64,000 bases of DNA from Streptomyces platensis (GTDB lineage: Bacteria > Actinomycetota > Actinomycetes > Streptomycetales > Streptomycetaceae), in the NCBI RefSeq assembly GCF_008704855.1, contig NZ_CP023691.1, positions 7,440,001 to 7,504,000 of the forward strand. The letters are read 5' to 3'. Positions 43,576 through 53,800 of this stretch are shown piece after piece. Every line of letters starts with the position of its first letter. Position 1 is the first letter of the stretch. A program made the translations under genes and the position numbers. The notes beneath the pieces are model-generated. The model had not been told where the DNA came from. It worked only from the letters and a program-made list of their open reading frames with translations, and ran no database searches.

Positions 43576-44852
43576 GAGTGCTGTTCGTCGTTCCGCCGCT
43601 GGCCGGGCATGTCAACCCCACCGTCGCCGTCGCCGCCGAACTCACCGCCCGCGGCCACCAGGTCGCCTGGACCGGCCCCGCCGCGGCACTGACCCCGCTG
43701 CTCCCCACAGGCTCGCTGCTGTACCCGGCGGGGGACCGGGGCGCGGCCGGCGGTCAGGAGCTGGGCGGTGCGCGATGGCGCGATCTGCGGGGCATCGCCG
43801 CCCTGCGCTTCCTCTGGGCGGAGGCCCTCATCCCGCTCGCCCGCGCGATGCTGCCCGGCGTGCACGCCGCCGTCGAAGCCTTCCGGCCCGACATCCTGGT
43901 GACCGACCAACAGGCCCTCGCCGGGCCCGTGGTGGCGCGCCGGCACGGCCTGCCCTGGGCGACCTCGGCGACCACCTCGGCGGAGATCGTCCGGCCGTTC
44001 GACGACTTCCCGAAAGTGGGGGAGTGGGTGAACCGGCGCATCGCGGCACTGCTCGCCGAGTGCGGCGCCCCCGGTGGCTGGGACCCGCGCTTCTCCCCGC
44101 ACCTCGTTCTGGTCTTCTCCACCCCCGCACTCATCGGTGACGACGGCCCGGAGCGATCCGCGGCGCACACCTTGAACGGCGGACCCGGCGGCGTCGCCGG
44201 GCGGTACCCGCCGCACTACGTCTTCGTCGGCCCGGCCTTCGGCGCCCGTCCGCCCGGCGGCGACTTCCCGTGGCGCCGGCTCGACCCCGGCCGCGCCCGG
44301 GTACTCGTCTCGCTGGGCACCCTCAACCGCGCGGCGGGTGCCCGCTTCTACCCCGCGGTCCTGCGCGCCGCGGACGCCCTCGCGGACCGTGCGCAGCTGA
44401 TCCTGGCCGCCCCGGGCGACCTCGCCGGCGACATTCCGCCGCACATGCTGCACCAGGAGTACGTCCCCCAGCTCCAGCTGCTGCCGCACCTCGACGCGGT
44501 GCTGTGCCACGGCGGCCACAACACCGTGTGCGAGGCGCTCGCGTACGGGCTGCCGCTGGTGGTGGCACCCGTACGCGACGACCAGCCGATCGTCGCCCGC
44601 CAGGTGGCCGAGGCCGGGGCGGGGGTGCGGGTGCGCTTCGGCCGCGCGCGGGCGGACGAACTGCACCAGGCCCTGTCCGCCGTGCTGGACGACCCGGCCC
44701 ACCGCCGTGCGGCCCGCCGTATCCAGGCGTCCTTCGCCGCGGCGGGCGGCGCCGCCACCGCGGCCGACCGCCTGGAGAAACTGCGGCCCGGACCGCGCCC
44801 CGGCCCGTCCGCACCCGCCACCGCCCCGACCGACAACGAGAAGGGACCGTGA
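43572..44852 (+). CDS. GT1-family glycosyltransferase (MGT/UGT-like, GT-B fold)
   Basis: A 426-residue glycosyltransferase like the macrolide/antibiotic MGT group. N-terminal acceptor domain: FVVPPLAGHVNPTVAVAAELTARGH with the conserved His. C-terminal donor domain: VLVSLGTLN, then EYVPQLQLLPHLDAVLCHGGHNTVCEALAYGLPLVVAPVRDDQPIVA, matching the PSPG-like nucleotide-sugar motif. It should attach a hexose from a nucleotide sugar to the pathway product. It overlaps the hydrolase (ATGA) and the next frame. It makes a glycolipid or glycosylated polyketide plausible; the sugar is not predictable. Confidence 0.88.
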   Translation: MRVLFVVPPLAGHVNPTVAVAAELTARGHQVAWTGPAAALTPLLPTGSLLYPAGDRGAAGGQELGGARWRDLRGIAALRFLWAEALIPLARAMLPGVHAAVEAFRPDILVTDQQALAGPVVARRHGLPWATSATTSAEIVRPFDDFPKVGEWVNRRIAALLAECGAPGGWDPRFSPHLVLVFSTPALIGDDGPERSAAHTLNGGPGGVAGRYPPHYVFVGPAFGARPPGGDFPWRRLDPGRARVLVSLGTLNRAAGARFYPAVLRAADALADRAQLILAAPGDLAGDIPPHMLHQEYVPQLQLLPHLDAVLCHGGHNTVCEALAYGLPLVVAPVRDDQPIVARQVAEAGAGVRVRFGRARADELHQALSAVLDDPAHRRAARRIQASFAAAGGAATAADRLEKLRPGPRPGPSAPATAPTDNEKGP

Positions 44853-44857
44853 GCCAC

Positions 44858-46717
44858 ATGACGCGAGCGCACCGTTCGGGACACCGCACGCGATGGGCGG
44901 CGGCCGTCGCCGTGACGGCCCTGGGGGCGGGTACCGTACGCGCCCGCCGCAGGCTCGCCGCGCTGCCCGTGCTCGACCCCGCCGGGCCGCACGACACCGC
45001 GCGGCCCCCGCTGACCGGCTGGCAGCTGATCACCGCGCCCGGTGTCGTGGCCGACGAGGCGACCCTGCGCGCCGCGGTCGCGCACGCCACCCGCGAAGGA
45101 CTGCGCGTCGTGGACCTGATCCCGGCCCACCTCGACGCCGAGAGTGTCCTCGGTCTGCTCCGGCTGCTCGACCCGGCCGCCCACCGCACGGACCGGTGCG
45201 CGCCGGGCCACGGCGCGGGCCACGCCCTGCTGGTGGCCGACGACATCCACCGGCGGGCCGGGCTCGACACCGAGCCGCCGCCGCACTCGGTGGCCGGCCT
45301 GATCCGCCTCCTGCGCACCCTCAAGGAGTACGCCCCGGACGCCACCGGCTGGGCCATCGCCCCCGGCCTGCGGTCGCCGCACCCGGACCCGGCCCGGCGC
45401 GCCGAGGAGCTGCGCGCCCGGGGTCTGCCGCCGGCCCTGCTGTCCGCCGCCCAGCTGGCAGGTCTGGCGCTGCTGGTGAAGTGCGCGCTCGCGGAGCCGC
45501 GTTGGGGTGCGGCGGCGGCCGCCCTGTACTGGCTTCAGCCCGCCGCCGTGCTGAGCCCGGCCCGCGGCCTGCGCCCGGCCGGCCTGGCCCGCGCCACCGC
45601 GTCCCGTCCGCTGCGCTCCCTGTCCGCCGCGCTGCGCACCCTGGCCACCCCGCCCGCCGAACAGCCCCGGCCCGCCGCCCCCGCGCGCCACGCCGCGTAC
45701 ACCGCCGACCTCGCCGCCGGCACCGACCGGTTCTTCGAACCCCGCCGCGCCGACTGCCCCTGGTGCTCGGCTCCCGACCCGGTCGTACGGGTCCGGATGC
45801 CCGACCTGCTCCAGGGCAAGCCCGGCCGCTTCACCCTGGAGGAGTGCCGCCACTGCGGCCATGTCTTCCAGAACCCCCGGCTCACCCCGGACGGACTCGA
45901 CTTCTACTACCGCGACTTCTACGAAGGCCTCGGCGGCGAGGGCGCCGCCCTGGTCCTCGGCCGGATGACCGCCACCTACCGCGACCGCGCCGAACTGCTG
46001 CGGCCCTTCACCACCCCCAGGGCCTGGCTCGACGTCGGCACCGCCGGCGGGCACTTCTGCAACGTCGCCCGCGGCGTCTGGCCCGACACCCGCTTCGACG
46101 GGCTGGACATGGGCGAAGGGGTCCACGAGGCCGAACGGCGGGGCTGGATCGACACCGGCTACCAGGGCCAGTTCCCCGAGCTCGCCGACCGGCTCGCCGG
46201 CCGCTACGACACCGTGAGCATGCACCACTACCTCGAACACACCCGGGACCCGTTCGCCGAACTCGACGCGGCCGTCAAGGTCCTGGCCCCCGGCGGCCAT
46301 CTGCTGATCGAACTCCCCGACCCCGAGTCCCGGATCGCCCGCCTGCTCGGCCGCTACTGGCTGCCCTGGTTCCAGCCCCAGCACCAGCACCTGATGCCGG
46401 CCGGCAACCTCAAACAGGCCCTGGGGGCCCGGGGCTTCACCGTCCTCGCCGAGCAGCACGGCCCCGCCCACCAGAACAACGCGGACTTCCTCGGCGCCGT
46501 CGCCCTCGCCGCCAACGGGGTCGTCCCCGACCCGCTCGCCCCCTGGGCCACCGTCCGCCCCACCCGGGCCCGCCGCGCCGCCCGAAGTGCCATACAGGCC
46601 ATGGCCGTTCCCTGCTACGCCGCCGCCCTCGCCGTCGACAACCTGCGCACCGCGGTCGCACGGGCCACCGACGGCGGCAACGCCTACCGGCTGCTCGCCC
46701 GCAAAGAGCTGGGATGA
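44858..46717 (+). CDS. Two-part protein: unassigned N-terminal half plus Zn-ribbon/SAM methyltransferase
   Basis: A 619-residue protein. The first 290 residues (hydrophobic N-terminus, then LTGWQLITAPGVVADEATLRAAVAHATREGLRVVDLIPAHL.., later several hydrophobic helices) match nothing I can name. A C-P-W-C..C-R-H-C-G zinc-ribbon pattern follows near residue 300, then a class I SAM methyltransferase: TPRAWLDVGTAGGHFCNVA (motif I), FDGLDMGEG, YDTVSMHHYLEHTRDPF, and LAPGGHLLIELPDPES. This ribbon-plus-methyltransferase layout is known from sugar-modifying methyltransferases. The ATG at 44858 is preferred over the GTG at 44849 because AAGGGA is too close to the latter. The substrate may be the sugar or the acyl chain. 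Confidence 0.78.
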   Translation: MTRAHRSGHRTRWAAAVAVTALGAGTVRARRRLAALPVLDPAGPHDTARPPLTGWQLITAPGVVADEATLRAAVAHATREGLRVVDLIPAHLDAESVLGLLRLLDPAAHRTDRCAPGHGAGHALLVADDIHRRAGLDTEPPPHSVAGLIRLLRTLKEYAPDATGWAIAPGLRSPHPDPARRAEELRARGLPPALLSAAQLAGLALLVKCALAEPRWGAAAAALYWLQPAAVLSPARGLRPAGLARATASRPLRSLSAALRTLATPPAEQPRPAAPARHAAYTADLAAGTDRFFEPRRADCPWCSAPDPVVRVRMPDLLQGKPGRFTLEECRHCGHVFQNPRLTPDGLDFYYRDFYEGLGGEGAALVLGRMTATYRDRAELLRPFTTPRAWLDVGTAGGHFCNVARGVWPDTRFDGLDMGEGVHEAERRGWIDTGYQGQFPELADRLAGRYDTVSMHHYLEHTRDPFAELDAAVKVLAPGGHLLIELPDPESRIARLLGRYWLPWFQPQHQHLMPAGNLKQALGARGFTVLAEQHGPAHQNNADFLGAVALAANGVVPDPLAPWATVRPTRARRAARSAIQAMAVPCYAAALAVDNLRTAVARATDGGNAYRLLARKELG

Positions 46718-47637
46718 ACACGGTGGACCTGGCCCGCCGCGCGACCGCGGACCCCCTGGTGCGGCTGCTCGCCCACGGATTCGCGACGGAGTACCACCGC
46801 CCGCCCGAAGCGGTGTGGCGGGCGCCGTACGCCTTCCGGCTCACCCCGCCCGCCGCTCCGCCCGGCACCGGTACGGCGCCCCGCACCGGCTGGGTCGCGG
46901 CGGCCAACTGGCATGTCGCCGCGGCCGTCGCCCCGCGCGATGACGGCATGCTGCGCTGCGGCTCGCTCCACCACCCGGCCGAGACCGCCGAACTCCCGCT
47001 CACCGGACCGGCCGGCCACGCCCCCGGCTGGGCGGCCCGCCCGTACGCCGCGCTGCGCACCCTCGCCGCCGCCGGCCTCGGCCGCGGCGGCGCCGACCTC
47101 TACCTGAACGCCACCCTGCCGGACGCCGTGGGGCTGTCCGGCGCCGAGCCGCTGGAGTGCGCGGCCGCCCTGGCGGTCGCGTCCGTGCACGCCGACCGGG
47201 GCGGCTGCCCGCCGGCCCGCGCACAGCTGGCGCGGCTGCTGGCCGCCGGAGTGCCCGGCGACGACGCGCTGCGCCGGGCCGTGCTCTTCGCCCGGCCCGG
47301 CCGGCTGCTCGCGCCCGACGGCAGCTGCCGGCCGCTGCGCGCCCCGGACGGCGGCCCGCAGCCGAGCCTGCTGCTGGTGACGGCCCGCCGCTCCACCGGC
47401 GGCGCCACGGCCACCGCCACCGCGCTCGCCACCGCGGTCCACGACGCCCTGCGCGCCGGCGCCTGGTCCGCCTCGTGGCCCGGACAGCGGCCGGGCCGCA
47501 GTGTGCTGCTGCTGATGCCGCCCGACCGGCGTGCGGCGGTCCGGGCCGCGGTGGCCGAGGTTTGCCGCCGCGGCGGTCTGCCCGTACCGCGCTTTCTGCG
47601 GATCGCCGTCGCGGACGCGGCCCGGCGCGAGGACTGA
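46714..47637 (+). CDS. Galactokinase-like GHMP-family protein without kinase signatures
   Basis: The 307-residue product aligns by eye with actinobacterial galactokinases: RLLAHGFATEYHRPPEAVWRAPYAFRL takes the place of the usual Tyr..Pro..W.APGRVNLIGEHTDYN start, VAAAVAPRDDGMLRCGSLHHP follows as in GalK, and LPDAVGLSGAEPLECAAALAVAS corresponds to the GHMP ATP loop (P..GLSSSAA). The galactose-binding signature is lost, the phosphate loop is altered, and the GIMDQ motif with the catalytic Asp is replaced by GVPGDDALRR. It is therefore probably catalytically dead or strongly repurposed. ATGA overlap places it as the last gene of the operon. Confidence 0.72.
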   Translation: MNTVDLARRATADPLVRLLAHGFATEYHRPPEAVWRAPYAFRLTPPAAPPGTGTAPRTGWVAAANWHVAAAVAPRDDGMLRCGSLHHPAETAELPLTGPAGHAPGWAARPYAALRTLAAAGLGRGGADLYLNATLPDAVGLSGAEPLECAAALAVASVHADRGGCPPARAQLARLLAAGVPGDDALRRAVLFARPGRLLAPDGSCRPLRAPDGGPQPSLLLVTARRSTGGATATATALATAVHDALRAGAWSASWPGQRPGRSVLLLMPPDRRAAVRAAVAEVCRRGGLPVPRFLRIAVADAARRED

Positions 47638-47685
47638 CCACCCCCCACCCGTCCCTCACCCCCCGGACAAGGAGCTGAGAACCTG

Positions 47686-48837
47686 ATGAGACGCACAGCG
47701 ATCCGCCTGCGCAGGGCGGTCGTGGCGACACTCGGCACGCTCGGCCTGCTCGCCGTCGCCTCCGCGGCGGACGCCCGGACCGCCCGGTCCGCGCTGCCGT
47801 CCTACGACCATGTCGTGATCGTGGTCTTCGAGAACAAGCAGTACGGCGAGATCATCGGCAACGCCCAGGCGCCCTACCTCAACCAACTCGCCCAGGACGG
47901 CGCCGAGCTGACCGGCATGAAGGCGCTGACCCACCCCAGCCAGCCGAACTACTTCAACCTCTTCTCCGGCGCCACCCAGGGCGTCACCGGCGACGGCTGC
48001 TACACCGCGCAGTCGATGTCCGCCCCCAACCTCGGCCAGGAGCTGATCGCGGCCGGCAAGACCTTCGCCAGCTACAACGAGGGACTGCCGAACGAGGGCT
48101 CCACCACCTGCTCCAGCGGCCGCTACGCGCAGAAGCACAACCCCTGGTTCGCCTTTAAGAACGTCCCGGTGACCACCGGCAAGACCTTCGCCCAGTTCCC
48201 CAAGGACGACTTCACCAAGCTGCCGACGCTGTCCTTCGTCATCCCGGACATGTGCAACGACATGCACGACTGCGCGGTCGGCAGCGGCGACACCTGGCTC
48301 AGGAACAACCTCGACTCCTACGCCCGGTGGGCCAAGGACCACAACAGCCTGCTGATGGTGACCTGGGACGAGGACAACTACCTCGGCTCCAACCGGATCG
48401 CGACCGTCTTCCACGGCGCCCATGTCAAGCGCGGTGCGGTGAGCGGCGACTACCACCACTTCAGCCTGCTGCGGACCTTCGAGGACATGTACGGCACCGG
48501 CCACGCGGGCAATGCCGCCACCGCCACCCCCGTCACCGGGGTGTTCGACACCGGCGGCACCGAACCGCCCGGCGACGACCTCACGCTCACCACCCCCGGC
48601 CCGCAGACCTGCCGCTTCGCCCAATCCTGCACCGTCCAGCTGACCGCCACCGGCGGCACACCCCCGCTCACCTACCGCGCCACCGGCCTGCCCCTGGGCC
48701 TGACCCTCGACGCCGCCGGCGGCCGTATCACCGGCAGACCCTGGCAGACCGGCACCCTCCCGGTCACCGTCACCGCCACCGACGCCAGGGGCGCCACCGC
48801 CACCGCCGCCTTCCCGCTCACCGTCAACTGGTTCTGA
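47686..48837 (+). CDS. Secreted SapM/AcpA-like phosphoesterase with C-terminal putative Ig domain
   Basis: A signal peptide (residues 1-30) precedes a phosphoesterase-family domain (PF04185 type) close in pattern to mycobacterial SapM: YDHVVIVVFENKQYGEIIGN, LTHPSQPNYFNLFSG, FVIPDMCNDMHDC and VTWDEDNY supply metal-site acids and Ser/His. Relatives are acid phosphatases acting on phosphoinositides or phospholipids. The last 90 residues form a putative Ig (He_PIG-like) domain: CTVQLTATGGTPPLTYRATGLPLGLTLDAAGGRITGRPWQTGTLPVTVTATD. AAGGAG lies upstream of the ATG. It begins 48 bp after the lipid-PKS operon and may be read through from it or be independent. Confidence 0.85.
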   Translation: MRRTAIRLRRAVVATLGTLGLLAVASAADARTARSALPSYDHVVIVVFENKQYGEIIGNAQAPYLNQLAQDGAELTGMKALTHPSQPNYFNLFSGATQGVTGDGCYTAQSMSAPNLGQELIAAGKTFASYNEGLPNEGSTTCSSGRYAQKHNPWFAFKNVPVTTGKTFAQFPKDDFTKLPTLSFVIPDMCNDMHDCAVGSGDTWLRNNLDSYARWAKDHNSLLMVTWDEDNYLGSNRIATVFHGAHVKRGAVSGDYHHFSLLRTFEDMYGTGHAGNAATATPVTGVFDTGGTEPPGDDLTLTTPGPQTCRFAQSCTVQLTATGGTPPLTYRATGLPLGLTLDAAGGRITGRPWQTGTLPVTVTATDARGATATAAFPLTVNWF

Positions 48838-48980
48838 CGGCACGCCTACTGGCTCCGAACCGCCACGAAACCACCGGCCGGACACGGCGGACGCCGCGCC
48901 GGGAACAGAGGGTGCAGCGAAGATCGACTCCTGCGCGGAGAGAAGCGGAAGGAGCCGGTACGTTCTGGTGGCAAACCGGA

Positions 48981-49020
48981 GCCGGGCGGACGATCGCCGC
49001 TGTGCGATCGCCCGCCCGGC
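48981..49020. terminator. Strong hairpin between the SapM-like and phospholipase D genes
   Basis: A 17-bp stem with one mismatch (48981-48997 with 49004-49020) and a 6-nt loop, 30 bp before the phospholipase D start. Confidence 0.6.
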
Positions 49021-49050
49021 TCGTCATCGTCACCATAAGAAGGCAAGTTC

Positions 49051-50667
49051 TTGGCTCCTCACCGCCTCCACCGCCTCATACCGGCGTCCCTCGCTCTGAC
49101 GACCGTGTGCGCGGCCCTGCCGGCCACGACGGCATACGCCGCGGACACCCCGCCCACCCCGCATCTGGACGCCATCGAAAGATCGCTCCGCGACACCTCC
49201 CCCGGCCTCGAAGGCTCCGTGTGGGAGCGCACCGACGGCAACCGGCTGGACGCCCCGGACGGCGACCCGGCCGGCTGGCTGCTCCAGACGCCCGGCTGCT
49301 GGGGCGACGCCCACTGCAAGGACCGCGCGGGCACCCGGCAGCTGCTCGACAAGATGACCCGCAACATCGCCGCTGCGCGGGACACCGTGGACATCTCCTC
49401 ACTGGCCCCGTTCCCCAACGGAGGCTTCGAGGACACCGTCGTCGCCGGCCTCAAGAAGTCCGTCGCGGCGGGGCACTCCCCGCGGGTGCGCATCCTGGTC
49501 GGCGCCGCCCCGGTCTACCACCTCAATGTAGTGCCGTCCCGCTACCGCGACGACCTGATCGACAAGCTCGGGCCGGCGGCCGGCAAGGTCACGTTCAATG
49601 TCGCCTCGATGACCACGTCCAAGACGTCGCTCTCCTGGAATCACTCCAAGCTCCTTGTGGTCGACGGGAAGACGGCCATCACGGGCGGGATCAACGGCTG
49701 GAAGGACGACTACCTCGACACCGACCACCCGGTGTCGGACGTGGACATGGCGCTCAGCGGGCCGGCCGCCCGCTCGGCCGGGAAGTACCTCGACACGCTG
49801 TGGGACTGGACCTGCCGCAACGCCACCGACCCCGCCAAGGTCTGGCTCGCCACCTCGAACGATGCCTCCTGCATGCCGTCCCTGGAGAAGGACCGCGCCG
49901 CCGCCCCCGCCGAACCGGCCGGTGACGTCCCCGTCATCGCCGTCGGCGGTCTCGGCGTGGGCATCAAGGAGTCCGACCCCTCCTCGGGCTACCACCCCGA
50001 CCTGCCCACGGCCCCCGACACCAAGTGCACCGTCGGACTGCCCGACCACACCAACCACGACCGCGACTACGACACGGTCAACCCCGAGGAGAACGCGCTG
50101 CGTTCGCTCATCGGCAGCGCCCGGAAGCACATCGAGATCTCCCAGCAGGACCTCAACGGCACCTGCCCGCCGCTGCCGCGCTACGACATCCGGACCTACG
50201 ACACCCTCGCGGGCAAGCTGGCCGCCGGGGTGAAGGTCCGCATCGTCGTCAGCGACCCCGCCAACCGCGGAGCCGTCGGCAGCGGGGGCTACTCGCAGAT
50301 CAAGTCCCTGGACGAGATCAGCGACACCCTGCGCAAGCGGCTCGTCGCGCTCACCGGCGACAACGAGAAGGCATCCCGGGCGATGTGCGGAAACCTCCAG
50401 CTCGCCTCGTTCCGCAGCTCGGACCGGGCCACCTGGGCCGACGGCAAGCCCTACGCGCTGCACCACAAGCTGGTGTCGGTGGACGACTCGGCGTTCTACA
50501 TCGGCTCCAAGAACCTCTACCCGGCCTGGCTCCAGGACTTCGGCTACATCGTCGAGAGCCCGGCCGCGGCCAAGCAGCTCAAGACCGAACTGCTCGACCC
50601 GGAGTGGAAGTACTCGCAGGCGGCGGCATCTACGCCGGCCGGCTGCTCCGGCAGCGGGACGGGCTGA
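49051..50667 (+). CDS. Secreted phospholipase D (Streptomyces type)
   Basis: A 538-residue PLD-superfamily enzyme, the usual length for streptomycete PLD. The signal peptide ends near ATTAYAAD. Two HKD motifs are intact: WNHSKLLVVDGKTAITGG and LHHKLVSVDDSAFYIGSKN. The enzyme hydrolyses phosphatidylcholine-type lipids and can transphosphatidylate, outside the cell. I place the start at the TTG at 49051, which has AGAAGG eight bases upstream and begins the signal peptide. A perfect 12-bp-stem terminator follows at 50745. Confidence 0.93.
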   Translation: MAPHRLHRLIPASLALTTVCAALPATTAYAADTPPTPHLDAIERSLRDTSPGLEGSVWERTDGNRLDAPDGDPAGWLLQTPGCWGDAHCKDRAGTRQLLDKMTRNIAAARDTVDISSLAPFPNGGFEDTVVAGLKKSVAAGHSPRVRILVGAAPVYHLNVVPSRYRDDLIDKLGPAAGKVTFNVASMTTSKTSLSWNHSKLLVVDGKTAITGGINGWKDDYLDTDHPVSDVDMALSGPAARSAGKYLDTLWDWTCRNATDPAKVWLATSNDASCMPSLEKDRAAAPAEPAGDVPVIAVGGLGVGIKESDPSSGYHPDLPTAPDTKCTVGLPDHTNHDRDYDTVNPEENALRSLIGSARKHIEISQQDLNGTCPPLPRYDIRTYDTLAGKLAAGVKVRIVVSDPANRGAVGSGGYSQIKSLDEISDTLRKRLVALTGDNEKASRAMCGNLQLASFRSSDRATWADGKPYALHHKLVSVDDSAFYIGSKNLYPAWLQDFGYIVESPAAAKQLKTELLDPEWKYSQAAASTPAGCSGSGTG

Positions 50668-50744
50668 CCCGCGGGCGGGGAGAAACGGCAGGACCCGCCC
50701 GGATGACCCCGGGCACCGCCCCTGACCGGCGCCCGTGAACGACC

Positions 50745-50775
50745 GAGGCCACCCCCGTGACATGGGGGTGGCCTC
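50745..50775. terminator. Bidirectional terminator between phospholipase D and lysX
   Basis: A perfect 12-bp stem (GAGGCCACCCCC at 50745-50756 with 50764-50775) has a 7-nt loop between convergent genes. Confidence 0.85.
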
Positions 50776-50813
50776 AGTCGTCCCGTGCCCGTCGTGGCCG
50801 GGCCCGGATGCCG

Positions 50814-53800
50814 TCAGCGGCGCCGCACCAGCGGGAACGGCAGCGTCTCGCGGATCGACAGACCGGTCAGGAACATGATCAGCCGGTCCACGCCGATCCC
50901 GAGACCACCGGTCGGCGGCATCGCGTACTCCAGAGCCTGGAGGAAGTCCTCGTCCAGCTCCATCGCCTCCGGGTCACCGCCGGCCGCCAGCAGCGACTGC
51001 GCGGTGAGCCGCCGGCGCTGCTCGACGGGGTCGGTCAGCTCCGAGTAGGCGGTACCCAGCTCGGTGCCGAACGCGACCAGGTCCCAGCGCTCGGCGAGCC
51101 GCGGGTCCTTGCGGTGCTGCCGGGTCAGCGGCGACACATCGGTCGGGAAGTCCTTGTAGAACGTGGGGAGCTGGGTCTTCTCCTCCACCAGGCGCTCATA
51201 CATCTCCAGCACGATGTCGCCGCGGCCCATCTCCGGCTTCACCGGCACCGCCGCGGCATGGCACAGGCGGCGCAGCCGGTCCGGCGCGGTGTCCGCGTCG
51301 ACCGCCTCACCGAGCGCCTCCGAGATCGCGCCGTAGACGGTCTTGACCGGCCAGATCCCCGAGATGTCGTGCTCGACGAGCTTGCCGCTCTCATCCGCCT
51401 TGCGGGCGGTGGCGCTGCCGAACGCGGCGATCGCCGCACTCTGGATCAGCTCCCGGGTCAGGTCCAGCATCACGTCGTAGTCGGCGAACGCCTGGTACGC
51501 CTCCAGCATCGTGAACTCGGGGTTGTGCTTGTAGGAGATGCCCTCGTTACGGAACGTCCGCCCCATCTCGAAGACCTTCTCCATACCGCCCACACACAGC
51601 CGCTTGAGATACAGCTCCGGCGCGATCCGCAGATACAGATCGAGGTCGTAGGCGTTGATATGGGTGTGGAACGGGCGGGCGTTGGCGCCGCCGTGGATCT
51701 GCTGGAGCATCGGCGTCTCGACCTCGAGATAGCCGCGCTCGATCAGCCCCTGGCGCAGCGCCTGCACGGCCGTGCTGCGCGCCCGCAGGTTGTCCCGCGC
51801 GTCCGTCGAGACCACCAGGTCCACATAGCGCTGGCGGACCTTGGCCTCCGGGTCGGACAGCCCGCGCCGCTTGTCGGGCAGCGGCCGCAGGCACTTGGCC
51901 GTCAGCCGCCACCCGGTGACGAACACGGTCAGCTCACCGCGGTCACTGGTGCCGACCTCACCCTCCGCCTCGACATGGTCACCGAGGTCGATGTCCGAGC
52001 CGAAGCGGTCCAGCAGCTCCTTGCCGCTGCCGTCCCGGGTCAGCGCGATCTGGAGATCGCCCGACCAGTCGCGCAGCACCGCGAAGAGCACCCCGCCGTG
52101 GTCACGGGTGAGCAGCACCCGCCCGGCGACGCTGACGGACTTGCCGCTGCGCGTACCGGGCGTGAGGTCCGGGTACGCGTCGCGGACCTCGCCCAGGGTG
52201 TGCGTACGCTGCACGCCCACCGGGTACGGGTCGGTGCCGGCCTCCCGCAGCCGCTCCAGCTTGAGGTGGCGCACCCGCACCTGCTCGGGCAGCGCGGCCA
52301 GCTCCTGCGCGTGCTGCTCCTCTTCGGTGGCCGGCGCCGCCTTGACCAGCCCGAGCTCGTCCAGCGAGGGCAGACCGGCGGTGCTCGCCGGGGCCAGCAC
52401 CCGCTTCTTGTGGCCCTTGCCCCACAGCGCGCCCAGGCTCGGTACGTCGACGAAGCCCTCGGCGATACCCGAGCCCAGCGCGATCCGCGCCAGCGCACCG
52501 GCGTCCGCGTAGCACAGGAACCGCGGATACCACTCCGGGTCGTACTTCGCGTTGGAGCGGTAGAGCGCCTCCAGCTGCCACCACTTGGAGAAGAACAGCA
52601 GCAGCCGGCGCCAGACCTTCAGCACCGGGCCGGCCCCGATCCGGGCGCCCTCCTCGAAGGCGGAACGGAACACCGCGAAGTTCAGCGAGATCCGGCGCAC
52701 GCCCATCGCCCCGGCCTGGGCGCACAGCTGGGCCACCATGAACTCCATGACGCCGTTTGGCGCGCTGCGGTCGCGCCGCATCACGTCCAGCGAGATGCCG
52801 TCCGTGCCCCAGGGGACGAACGACAGCAGCGCGATCATGTTGCCTCGGCCGTCGAACGCCTCGGCCAGCAGGCACTCCCCGTCCGCGGGGTCGCCCAGCC
52901 GGTCCAGCGCCATCGAGAAGCCGCGCTCGGTCTCGGTGTCCCGCCAGGCGTCCGCCCGGTGGATGACCTCCTGCATCTCCTCGTCGGTCAGCGCGGAGTG
53001 CCGCCGTACGCGGAAGGTCGCACCGGTCCGCTCGACGCGGTTGACGGCCTGGCGGGTCACCCGCATCTCCCGGCCGGCCAGGTCGAAGTCCTTGACGTGC
53101 AGGATCGCCTCGTCGCCGAGCTGGAGCGCGTTCAGACCGCTGCGGGCGAACGCCTTGGCGCCGTCCTCGCTCGCACCCATGACGGCCGGCTGCCAGCCGT
53201 ACCGTACGGCGACCTCCAGCCATGCCTCGATGGCCTGGGTCCAGGCCTCACGGTCACCGACCGGGTCGCCGCTGGCCAGGCAGACCCCGGCCTCGACGCG
53301 GTAGGTGACGGCGGCCTTGCCGCTGGGGGAGAACACCACGGCCTTGTCGCGGCGGGTGGCGAAGTAGCCGAGCGAGTCCTGGCTGCCGTAGCGGTCCAGC
53401 AGCGCCCGGATACGGTCTTCTTCGTCACCGTGCAGCGCGGCTTCCATCCGCTGCGAGCGGAACAGCGTGGCCGCCGCGTTCAGCAGCGCCAGCGCTCCGA
53501 GCAGACCGAGGACGGCACTGATCCAGTGCGGTGGATGACCCTCGACGATATGGCCACCGACCAGCCCGCCGCAGACCCGGTTGGCCGTCCACAGCAGCCG
53601 GTTGGCGCCACCGGCCTCCAGGGTGCCCGGGGCCAGCGACACCAGTCCCCAGCCGATCAGCACCGCCGCCACGAGCCCGCCGACGAGCACCAGGATGGCG
53701 CGCAGGAACGCACCGCGCCGGGTGATCGCGTAGAACTCGCGGTGCGAGACGAGCAGCAGCACCAGCGCTCCGGTACACAGCACCAGGGAGAACGAGAACT

